Positions 1-6,071 of a stretch of DNA of 8,082 nt are shown in pieces (within the stretch, counting starts at the first letter, position 1; each line of letters starts with the position of its first letter). The notes under the pieces were generated by a model, which made no database searches, was not told the origin of the DNA, and worked only from the letters and a program-made list of their open reading frames with translations. The position numbers and the translations under genes are program-made. Origin of the DNA: an uncultured Actinomycetes bacterium (GTDB taxonomy: Bacteria > Actinomycetota > Actinomycetes > Nanopelagicales > Nanopelagicaceae); assembly GCA_903897475.1 (NCBI GenBank), contig CAIUBS010000045.1, positions 1 through 8,082 on the forward strand. Reading direction: 5' to 3'.

Positions 1-60
1 AGTTGGTAGAGCAGGTGACTCTTAATCACCGGGTCGGGGGTTCGAATCCCTCACAACCCA
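1..60 (+). tRNA. tRNA-Lys (anticodon CTT), 5' end cut by window edge
   Basis: This is the 3' three quarters of a lysine tRNA. The window begins inside the D loop (AGTTGGTAGAGC). The anticodon stem GGTGA/TCACC (14-18 and 26-30) encloses the loop CTCTTAA, which places the anticodon CTT at 21-23. A 5-nt variable loop follows, then a T arm with loop TTCGAAT (41-47) closed by GGGGG/CCCTC (one G-T pair). The acceptor 3' strand is ACAACCC (53-59) with discriminator A at 60. CCA is not encoded, since the next bases are CTG. The missing 5' acceptor strand should read GGGTTGT just left of the window. No pseudogene signs are visible. Confidence 0.96.
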
Positions 61-113
61 CTGGAAAAAAATTATCCGGTTCTATATGTAGTCATACCTA
101 GAAGGCACTTTCC

Positions 114-133
114 AAATCTATATGGATAGATTT
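114..133. other. AT-rich 8-bp perfect inverted repeat after the cytochrome b5 gene
   Basis: AAATCTAT (114-121) and ATAGATTT (126-133) pair perfectly around the loop ATGG. The repeat lies between the tRNA and the 3' end of the leftward DUF2231-cytochrome b5 gene, 20 bases past its stop. It could be a weak terminator for that gene or a simple RNA end structure. It is AT-rich and has no following T tract on either strand, so a terminator call is not secure. The rest of the 61-153 gap holds nothing else I can recognise. Confidence 0.35.
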
Positions 134-153
134 AATCAATTCAGAGCGAAGCA

Positions 154-996
154 CTAATCTTCATCTGATTCTTCATCTGATTCTTCATTTCCACTACCTG
201 CTGGTGATTGGATTACTTTTTGCCCAACCTCAGCTGAGATGGTTGCATTTAATGGTCCAAGTAAAAAACCAGTTAATACATTATTGGGCTTACTCGCAGT
301 ATTGTGCTGATTAGAGAATGCATTGGTGCCATCTTTGCCACAAATATTTGCAATTACTGCTGCACCACCTGGATGTTTTTGAACATATGAGGTTAAGTTA
401 TAAACATTTCCATTAACAATGCTCCAGCAATCTGATTTACTATTATGAGTTTTAATCTCAGAGATAGATAATGAAATTGACCCATTGGTATTAGATTTTA
501 GGCTTGCATTTGGAGTTAAATCCTGTAAATCACCGGACTGGCTTTGAGCAATTCGATCCTTCCAAGTCGCTTCAGCACCAGAGTGGCCAACTATTATGGT
601 AAGTGCAAAACTTGTAATTGCTGTAATTGGGATGGCTACATTAAGTATTTTTTTAAAGAGAGATGATAAAGAGGTTTTAATGCGATCTGATCTTTCTAGT
701 AGAAACCAAATTGAAAACAATACAAAAAAGGTAAAAACGACAAAAGATAAACGCTCACCTTGGGTAGCGTGAGAGTTAGGTAACCCAACTCGCTCAGCTA
801 ATGCCTCACCTGATTGTGTAGCGATAAATGCGCTAATTGTTGACATAACTAGTGCTGCTAAAACAAGTGGTGAGTATTTGCTTCTTAGTTTAGGAACAAA
901 TAGCACAAGGAGTGCACCAATAGCTGCTAATGGAACAAGCACTGCTACTGCATGATTAATAAGCGGGTGAATTGGTAGGCCAGAAATAAGATCCAA
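154..996 (-). CDS. Membrane DUF2231 domain fused to a C-terminal cytochrome b5 heme domain
   Basis: A 280-residue putative membrane redox protein. Residues 8-145 resemble DUF2231: four hydrophobic helices (about 13-34, 42-60, 84-101, 118-137) with histidines H10, H15, H76 and H138 near helix ends, in motifs IHPLINH and GHSGAEATW. A linker leads to a cytochrome b5-like domain (about 176-247) with the heme motif HPGG at H208 and the expected second axial ligand H231 (FSNQH). Positive charges lie in the loops after helices 1 and 3, so the N- and C-termini, and hence the heme domain, are predicted outside the membrane. C190 and C219 could then form a disulfide. The tail EESDEESDED is encoded by a short tandem repeat. 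The start is TTG (994-996): GGAG sits 8 bases upstream and the DUF2231 motif begins right after it. The electron partner is unknown. Domain calls are from motif recognition, and the topology is inference. Confidence 0.85.
   Translation of the reverse strand: MDLISGLPIHPLINHAVAVLVPLAAIGALLVLFVPKLRSKYSPLVLAALVMSTISAFIATQSGEALAERVGLPNSHATQGERLSFVVFTFFVLFSIWFLLERSDRIKTSLSSLFKKILNVAIPITAITSFALTIIVGHSGAEATWKDRIAQSQSGDLQDLTPNASLKSNTNGSISLSISEIKTHNSKSDCWSIVNGNVYNLTSYVQKHPGGAAVIANICGKDGTNAFSNQHNTASKPNNVLTGFLLGPLNATISAEVGQKVIQSPAGSGNEESDEESDED
159..188. repeat. 12-bp tandem repeat, 2.5 copies, coding the acidic tail
   Basis: CTTCATCTGATT occurs at 159-170 and 171-182, followed by a partial copy CTTCAT at 183-188. 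The unit is four codons long, so on the minus strand it writes EESD repeats at the end of the cytochrome b5 fusion protein without breaking frame. Copy number could therefore change without damaging the gene. The perfect identity of the two full units suggests recent duplication or slippage. Confidence 0.85.
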
Positions 997-1037
997 TTTT
1001 ACGACTCCGCTCTAAAATTCATGTGCCTTAACATTAA

Positions 1038-1065
1038 GTTATACTCAAAACTCGCAAAGTATCAA
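1038..1065 (-). promoter_or_regulatory. Predicted promoter of the DUF2231-cytochrome b5 gene
   Basis: On the minus strand a -35 box TTGATA (1060-1065) and a -10 box TATAAC (1038-1043) are separated by 16 bases, each with one mismatch to the housekeeping consensus. Transcription would begin near 1031 and give a leader of about 35 bases ending in the GGAG ribosome site ahead of the TTG start. Its -10 box overlaps the predicted -10 box of hisD on the other strand. Confidence 0.5.
1040..1045 (+). promoter_or_regulatory. Predicted -10 box of hisD
   Basis: TATACT matches the -10 consensus with one mismatch and would start transcription near 1052, leaving a leader of about 35 bases. The best -35 at usual spacing is TTCATG (1018-1023), which is poor, so the promoter may be weak or need an activator. 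A ribosome site AGAGGA (1069-1074) lies 13 bases before the ATG, a rather long gap. No His-rich leader peptide, attenuator or T-box sequence is visible in the leader. Confidence 0.4.
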
Positions 1066-1087
1066 GTTAGAGGATTAAACTTAGCAT

Positions 1088-2392
1088 ATGACAATCCGCC
1101 AAATTGATCTTCGTGGCAAAGTACTTAGTAAAGCTGAGTATAAAAAACTAATCCCACGAGGAAATTTTTCGGTTGCAGATGCTATGGTAAAAATTCAGCC
1201 CACACTTGATATTGTCAAGAATGCCTCTGAGAATGATCTTAAAAAATTGTGTTTAGAGTTTGATGGTATTTCCCCAAAATCAATAAGGGTAGAAAAATCT
1301 GAGTTAGTAACTGCATTAGCAGAGTTAGATCCAAAGATTAGAGCTGCCCTAGAGTTGGCGATTACTCAGGTTAAAAAAGTTGCTCAGGATCAAATACCGG
1401 AGGGTAAAACCACACAAGTAATTGATGGTGGCATAGTAGATCGCAAATGGGTGGCAGTTGATCGGGTTGGGCTTTATGTGCCAGGTGGAATTGCTTCTTA
1501 TCCAAGTTCTGTAATTATGAATGTTGTTCCAGCACAAGCTGCTGGAGTAAAGAGCATTGCAGTTGCCTCCCCACCACAAAAAGAAAATGGTGGGCTGCCA
1601 AATAAAATTATTTTAGCTACCTGTCAGTTACTTGGAGTTACTGAGCTATATGCAATAGGAGGAGCTCAAGCAGTCGCCATGTTTGCCTATGGGGTAAAAG
1701 ATGTATGTGAATCGGTGGATATGGTTACTGGACCTGGCAATATCTATGTCGCGGCAGCAAAGCGAGCGCTGCGCGGAATTATTGGAATTGATTCAGAAGC
1801 TGGACCAACTGAAATTGCAATATTGGCAGATGAATCCGCCCTACCAGCTGATGTGGCAGCAGATCTAATCTCTCAAGCAGAGCATGATGTAATGGCCGCT
1901 GCAGTTTTAGTGACAAATTCACAAAAGCTCATAGATAACCTATTACCAGAGCTTGAAAAAAGAGTTACTCAAACTAAACACCGTGAGCGAATTTTAAAAT
2001 CTTTATCTGGTGCGCAATCTGCCGTTATTTTAGTTGACTCAATTGACCAGGGAGTTGATGTAATAAATGCCTACGCCCCTGAACACTTAGAGTTACTGTT
2101 GGCAGATGCCACGCAGCGATCAAAGCAAATTAGAAATGCTGGTGCAATATTTTTAGAGCGCTTCTCCCCGGTATCCCTGGGTGATTATGCTGCTGGTTCA
2201 AATCATGTGCTGCCAACTGGTGGGTGCGCTTGCCACTCAAGTGGTCTATCTGTAAATACATTTATGCGTAACATTTCAGTCATCCACTACAGTGAATCTG
2301 CATTTAACAAGATTGCATTGGATGTTATTACCTTGGCTAACTCTGAAGATCTTCCCGCTCATGGTGAGGCAATTAAATCTAGATTAGAATAA
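1088..2392 (+). CDS. hisD: Histidinol dehydrogenase
   Basis: A 434-residue cytoplasmic enzyme of normal family length. It oxidises L-histidinol to L-histidinal and then to L-histidine, using two NAD+, the last two steps of histidine synthesis. The family signature runs from IDSEAGPTEIAILADES (234-250) to SQAEHD (262-267). The residues expected at the zinc/substrate site are present: Q263, H266, D366 (GDYAAG) and H425 (PAHGEAI). The catalytic base pair E332-H333 lies in APEHLELL, and the substrate-binding H373 in SNHVLP. The N-terminal IDLRG fits the usual start, so the ATG is accepted. In many actinobacteria hisC and hisB follow hisD; here the next gene is a permease 45 bases downstream, so the his genes are dispersed. 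The gene looks intact and functional. Confidence 0.97.
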   Translation: MTIRQIDLRGKVLSKAEYKKLIPRGNFSVADAMVKIQPTLDIVKNASENDLKKLCLEFDGISPKSIRVEKSELVTALAELDPKIRAALELAITQVKKVAQDQIPEGKTTQVIDGGIVDRKWVAVDRVGLYVPGGIASYPSSVIMNVVPAQAAGVKSIAVASPPQKENGGLPNKIILATCQLLGVTELYAIGGAQAVAMFAYGVKDVCESVDMVTGPGNIYVAAAKRALRGIIGIDSEAGPTEIAILADESALPADVAADLISQAEHDVMAAAVLVTNSQKLIDNLLPELEKRVTQTKHRERILKSLSGAQSAVILVDSIDQGVDVINAYAPEHLELLLADATQRSKQIRNAGAIFLERFSPVSLGDYAAGSNHVLPTGGCACHSSGLSVNTFMRNISVIHYSESAFNKIALDVITLANSEDLPAHGEAIKSRLE

Positions 2393-2403
2393 AACCTAAC
2401 ATT

Positions 2404-2409
2404 TATACT
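2404..2409 (+). promoter_or_regulatory. Possible -10 box of the permease gene
   Basis: TATACT lies in the 45-bp gap between hisD and the permease, identical to the hisD -10 candidate. No convincing -35 box is found at 16-18 bases upstream, where the sequence is the end of hisD. It could provide an extra start for the permease, but simple read-through from hisD is just as likely. Confidence 0.25.
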
Positions 2410-2437
2410 TGGCAGTAGCCCAATCGGGGTTGTAAAA

Positions 2438-3943
2438 TTGAGTATGGCTATTAATTCAAATCTTCAATCAACAGTACTGGCAAAGGCGCAAGAGAAAAGA
2501 TTTATTAAATCTCTAGGTCGCCTAGATATCACGTTATTTATTGTCGCAGCGATTATTTCACTCGACACAATTGCAACAATTGCAAAGGGTGGACCACAAT
2601 CCCTATTTTGGGCAATTTTTGTCGCCCTAACATTCCTAATTCCAATCGCAATGCTTATGGCAGAGACTGGATCTGCATTCCCGGAAGAGGGTGGCCTCTA
2701 CCAGTGGGTTAAGTTTGCCTATGGCAGATTAACTGCAGGTATCGCCTCAGTTCTTTACTGGATCACAAATCCACTTTGGCTAGGTGGCTCACTTTGCTTT
2801 ATTGCCTTTGATGCTTTTAGTGGTTATGTATTTGAGATTAAATCAGGAACTGCTGGAGAGTGGATCTTTAAAATCGCCTTTATCTGGGCAGCAATCTTTT
2901 TAGCGATTGTTAACTTAAAACTTGGTAAAAAATTTATTGGTGCCGGCGCAATTGCAAAGGTAACCGTAATTAGCTTATTAGTTATTACCACCGTTATATA
3001 TGGTGTTCAAAATGGTTTTGAACCATTTGAAACTTCAAAGTTGATGCCAACTTTAGGTGGCTTTATTGCCATAGCTCCAGTTATTTTGTTCTCCTATGTC
3101 GGCTTTGAAGCACCTAATGCCGCTTCAGATGAAATGTTTGATGCTAAGAAAGATACCGCACCTGCCATTAGGCGCGGCAGCTTTATTGCAACATTGGCCT
3201 ACATCTTGCCAGTACTAGCAATTATTTTAATTGTGCCAGCAGATGAGGTTGAAGGCTTGACTGGATTCATGGGAGCAATTAACGAGGTCTTTTCTGTATA
3301 TGGTGGGGCAGCTGAATTCTTTGTAACTATTGCAGCATTGCTATTTATCTTTGGTTTGCTATCGCTAGGTAGTGCTTGGATGATGGCAACTGATCGTATT
3401 CAAGCTATTGCAAGTGCTGATGGCACATTTTTTAGTGGTTGGTTTGGCGAATTCAATCAAAAATTTGGCACACCGGTAAGAGTAAATGTTTTATCCGGCT
3501 TTATGTCTACCGCATTTTTTATTGCAGCAATGACTATCGTAGAAGGCGATGCTGCATCAATCTTCGCTGTAGTTCTTACCTGTGCAATTTCAACTCTTTT
3601 GGTTTCTTACACAATCATCATTCCATCTGTAATGAAATTAAATCGGACTGTTCGAGATGTTAACCGACCATATGTAGTACCTGGCGGAGTTCGTGGATTC
3701 CAGATTATGGGGTGGGTGACATTTTTATATATCTGCATTGGTTCAGTTGGAGTAGTTTTCCCAGGAACATTGGAGAGCGTATTTGGACTTGAATATAACT
3801 TCGAAGAAATTTGGGGTATGTCTAGGTCGAGCGTTCAACTATTCACTGCTGGCACAATGGCAGTTGTAATTTTGATAAGTATCGCCGGTTATGTTGGTGG
3901 CAAAAATGTTAGAAAGAATCTAACCGGAGTCAAAGAGTTCTAA
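2438..3943 (+). CDS. APC-family amino acid permease
   Basis: A 501-residue integral membrane transporter with about 12 hydrophobic helices, the usual size for amino acid-polyamine-organocation permeases. Visible hallmarks are FPEEGGLYQWVKFAYG (81-96, helix 2/3 region with the family GG-Y-W pattern), SYVGFEAPNAASDE (219-232, the broken helix 6 that lines the substrate site) and RPYVVPGG (410-417). The substrate cannot be read from the sequence; an amino acid is likely, and its position after hisD makes histidine or a related compound a weak guess. The start is TTG at 2438, with GGGG (2426-2429) 8 bases upstream; the ATG at 2444, two codons later, is an alternative. It is probably co-transcribed with hisD and ends just before a strong terminator. 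Confidence 0.9.
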   Translation: MSMAINSNLQSTVLAKAQEKRFIKSLGRLDITLFIVAAIISLDTIATIAKGGPQSLFWAIFVALTFLIPIAMLMAETGSAFPEEGGLYQWVKFAYGRLTAGIASVLYWITNPLWLGGSLCFIAFDAFSGYVFEIKSGTAGEWIFKIAFIWAAIFLAIVNLKLGKKFIGAGAIAKVTVISLLVITTVIYGVQNGFEPFETSKLMPTLGGFIAIAPVILFSYVGFEAPNAASDEMFDAKKDTAPAIRRGSFIATLAYILPVLAIILIVPADEVEGLTGFMGAINEVFSVYGGAAEFFVTIAALLFIFGLLSLGSAWMMATDRIQAIASADGTFFSGWFGEFNQKFGTPVRVNVLSGFMSTAFFIAAMTIVEGDAASIFAVVLTCAISTLLVSYTIIIPSVMKLNRTVRDVNRPYVVPGGVRGFQIMGWVTFLYICIGSVGVVFPGTLESVFGLEYNFEEIWGMSRSSVQLFTAGTMAVVILISIAGYVGGKNVRKNLTGVKEF

Positions 3944-3954
3944 ATTAGTAATTT

Positions 3955-3987
3955 AAAACAGGCCCTGCGAAATCAGGGCCTGTTTTT
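3955..3987. terminator. Bidirectional rho-independent terminator between permease and hisA
   Basis: AAAACAGGCCCTG (3955-3967) and CAGGGCCTGTTTT (3974-3986) form a 13-bp perfect stem with a GC-rich core and a six-base loop, CGAAAT. TTTTT (3983-3987) follows on the plus strand, and the complementary A run gives TTTT on the minus strand. It lies in the 91-bp gap between two converging genes, 12 bases after the permease stop and about 50 bases after the hisA stop, so it most likely ends both transcripts. Confidence 0.93.
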
Positions 3988-4034
3988 ATATTTAAATCTA
4001 ATTTCTTAAAGTTTTACTTTGAATATATTTGCAG

Positions 4035-4775
4035 TTACGAATTTACTAGGGTAAGTGCCTCTGCAAGCGTAAAAGCGCCCTCATACAATGCTTTGCCAAC
4101 TATTGCACCTGTTACCCCAATTTTTTGCATTGAATGTAACTTCTCTATATCAGCTAAGGATGAGATACCACCACTTGCAATTACTGGTACTTTAGTAAAT
4201 TCACAAACCTTTTCAAGTAATTCAAAATTTGGTCCAGATAGATTTCCATCTCGAGTCACATCTGTGACAATAAATAGAGAGCATCCAACCGATGTTAAAT
4301 GAGATATTGCTTCAAATAAATCTCCACCCTTAGTTATTGCGCCTCTTGGCGCTAACTTCTGATCCTTAATATCTAGGCTCACAGCAATTTTATCGCCATA
4401 TTTTTTTACAACCTCAGAACTCCACACTAAATTTTCAAGAGCTAAAGTACTAAGTACTACTCGGTCACAATTAGTAGCTAATGCTCTACTCAGAGATTGG
4501 TCATTATTAATTCCGCCAGATAATTCAACTTTAATCTCTAATGAATTTATTACCTCAAGCAATACTTTTGAATTATTACCAACTCCATAAGCTGCATCAA
4601 GATCTACAAGATGTAGCCAGGAGGCACCAGCTTTTTGAAAATCTAATGCACAATCAATTGGTGAGCCATAGATAGATTTTTCATCTGGCTCACCCTGTTT
4701 CAGCCTTACAGATTTACCCTCTTTGACATCAACTGCGGGTAATATTTCAAATTTATTCATAGCAAAGCGAGCCAT
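4035..4775 (-). CDS. hisA: ProFAR isomerase of the actinobacterial HisA/PriA type
   Basis: A 246-residue TIM-barrel isomerase that converts ProFAR to PRFAR in histidine synthesis; actinobacterial PriA enzymes also isomerise phosphoribosylanthranilate (the TrpF step). Recognisable parts are the catalytic D16 (LPAVDV) and D176 (VTRDG), R24 (VRLKQG), the phosphate-binding VELSGG (83-88), and IASGGISSL and GAIVGKALYEG near the end. The sequence resembles mycobacterial and streptomycete PriA closely along its length. Loop 5 reads LAPRGAITKGGD: the arginine matching PriA R143 is kept (R144), but the tryptophan matching W145 is alanine (A146), so dual activity is uncertain. The start is either ATG 4775 or ATG 4760; the second gives the usual family N-terminus. 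Neither has a clear ribosome site, so the upstream one may be leaderless. It lies 93 bases after the MFS gene. Confidence 0.93.
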   Translation of the reverse strand: MARFAMNKFEILPAVDVKEGKSVRLKQGEPDEKSIYGSPIDCALDFQKAGASWLHLVDLDAAYGVGNNSKVLLEVINSLEIKVELSGGINNDQSLSRALATNCDRVVLSTLALENLVWSSEVVKKYGDKIAVSLDIKDQKLAPRGAITKGGDLFEAISHLTSVGCSLFIVTDVTRDGNLSGPNFELLEKVCEFTKVPVIASGGISSLADIEKLHSMQKIGVTGAIVGKALYEGAFTLAEALTLVNS

Positions 4776-4783
4776 ACTTAATT

Positions 4784-4792
4784 TTTATAATA
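4784..4792 (-). promoter_or_regulatory. Possible -10 box giving a near-leaderless hisA transcript
   Basis: On the minus strand the overlapping boxes TATTAT (4787-4792) and TATAAA (4784-4789) end only 8-11 bases before the first hisA ATG, so transcription would begin at or within a few bases of it. No good -35 box is seen. The absence of a ribosome site before this ATG fits a leaderless message, which is common in actinobacteria. The rest of the 93-bp gap to the MFS gene shows no terminator. Confidence 0.3.
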
Positions 4793-4868
4793 AATCTTCT
4801 CACTTGGTGGAGTATTGCATTAAGTAAAGATTTTTTCCATTTAAATGCAGCAGACAGTAAATGACACA

Positions 4869-6071
4869 TTAAACTCTTTGTTTTGAACCTATTCGCCCGA
4901 AATAAACCAATAAACTCATGATGAAACCAGTAATTACCAGAGCAACAGTTATTGACGTAATTTCAACTACCCAAGCCAGAATTGTCTTAGCTATAAATAT
5001 TGCAAAAGTATTGATAAAACTTAATTGTGCTACGGCTATCGCATTTTTACCTTCTGAAAGCCTGCCTGCAATTGAGAAAAATAGTGGAGACATAGCCGAA
5101 CTTCCAAGACCCGCTAGAAAAAATCCGATAAAAGCAATAGTAAATGCTAGGGATCGGTTTGCTTCAACCATTGAAGTCGAAACAATCAAGGTAATCATAA
5201 AGCCTGCCCCACCTACTAAACCACCAAACTTAATCCAAAATTGCTCACTTTGATGAGTCAGTGCCCAGCCAATTGTAAATCTACCGATAATTAATCCAAC
5301 TAAGAATAAAAGATAAGAAAGAGTGGCAATCGAAGCGCCCATTCCCAACTCCTCTTTACTAAACAAAGTTGCCCAATCTGCAATTACAAACTCTAAAATT
5401 GAGGAACAAAAAAAGCCGATGCTTAGTAACCAATTAATTTTAAACTTAAGTTGCTTGAATGATGTTACTTGATAGGCATCATCTGCATCTGCTTTAGGTG
5501 AGAAAGTAATTGATAACTTTCTAATACAAAATTGCGTACCAAACCAAACAAATATCATTAATGTAGAAATGTGCCAGGCAATAGATATATACGCGGAAAT
5601 TACTGTAGCTATAGCCGCAGTACAAGTTGCTCCTACTGCCCAAGCTCCATAAAGTTTTGGAATAATTGGTCTTCCAATTTCATCCTGACGATGAAGTGAG
5701 TGACCACTAGATGCAATATGGTAAATCGAAATTCCAGATCCTGCAAAAATATTAGCAATTAAGAAAATTACTGGAGTTTGTGTATGAACCAGAGTAATAA
5801 ATGATAGCGAAATAATTGTTGACCCAATTTGTAGAGCACGTTTGGCACCAATCGTATGAACAATTTGTCCGCCAATTAATAACATAATAATTGAACCAAT
5901 AGAGGCAGCACTTAGTAAAGTACCAAAGGTTCCATTATTTATCCCTAGATTAGCCTTTAAATCCGGAGTTCGTGGAGCAAGTGACATGATCGAAATACCA
6001 AATAGAAAAAATACGGCACTTAAGTAAGTATTCTCTCTTTTAGAAAATATTAATTTGTCAAAGTTTTTCAA
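4869..6071 (-). CDS. MFS transporter, 12-helix, YbjJ-like
   Basis: A 400-residue inner-membrane transporter of the major facilitator superfamily, with hydrophobic helices throughout and the usual length. Helix 1 is followed by SLAPRTPDLKANLGI (about 30-44), then the helix 2/3 loop GGQIVHTIGAKRAL (67-80), a degenerate motif A. This layout resembles YbjJ-type carriers, whose substrates are poorly known, so the substrate is not assigned. The start is TTG at 6069-6071, overlapping the TGA stop of the upstream thioredoxin/TPR gene (TTGA), which suggests translational coupling. The next in-frame Met is about residue 29, inside helix 1, and would remove part of it, so TTG is preferred. Reading frame intact. 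Confidence 0.85.
   Translation of the reverse strand: MKNFDKLIFSKRENTYLSAVFFLFGISIMSLAPRTPDLKANLGINNGTFGTLLSAASIGSIIMLLIGGQIVHTIGAKRALQIGSTIISLSFITLVHTQTPVIFLIANIFAGSGISIYHIASSGHSLHRQDEIGRPIIPKLYGAWAVGATCTAAIATVISAYISIAWHISTLMIFVWFGTQFCIRKLSITFSPKADADDAYQVTSFKQLKFKINWLLSIGFFCSSILEFVIADWATLFSKEELGMGASIATLSYLLFLVGLIIGRFTIGWALTHQSEQFWIKFGGLVGGAGFMITLIVSTSMVEANRSLAFTIAFIGFFLAGLGSSAMSPLFFSIAGRLSEGKNAIAVAQLSFINTFAIFIAKTILAWVVEITSITVALVITGFIMSLLVYFGRIGSKQRV

Noticed and set aside
61..80. Short hairpin CTGGA/TCCGG right after the tRNA as a terminator
   Set aside because: Only five pairs with a wobble, a long A-rich loop and no T tract after it.
1..153. tRNA 3' end as an integration site for a mobile element
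   Set aside because: No integrase, no repeat of the tRNA end and no foreign-looking genes follow; the next gene is a normal chromosomal membrane protein gene.
997..1087. Histidine leader peptide, attenuator or T-box before hisD
   Set aside because: No run of His codons, no terminator hairpin and no T-box core sequence is present in this 91-bp gap.
1349..1579. 76-codon open frame on the minus strand within hisD
   Set aside because: It is antisense to the conserved hisD core, and its Cys/Trp/Asn-rich, low-complexity translation does not look like a real protein.
3439..3663. 74-codon open frame on the plus strand within the permease
   Set aside because: It is a frame-shifted shadow of the permease coding sequence, which continues uninterrupted in its own frame.
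4093..4302. 69-codon open frame on the plus strand within hisA
   Set aside because: It is antisense to hisA catalytic segments that are clearly conserved, and has no start signals.
4820..4850. Imperfect inverted repeat around GCATTAAG...TTAAATGC between MFS and hisA
   Set aside because: Pairing requires a bulge, is AT-rich and is not followed by a T tract; it is likely chance in AT-rich DNA.
4918..5253. 111-codon open frame on the plus strand
   Set aside because: It lies wholly antisense within the MFS transporter gene, has no ribosome site or recognisable domain, and its composition follows from the opposite-strand codons.
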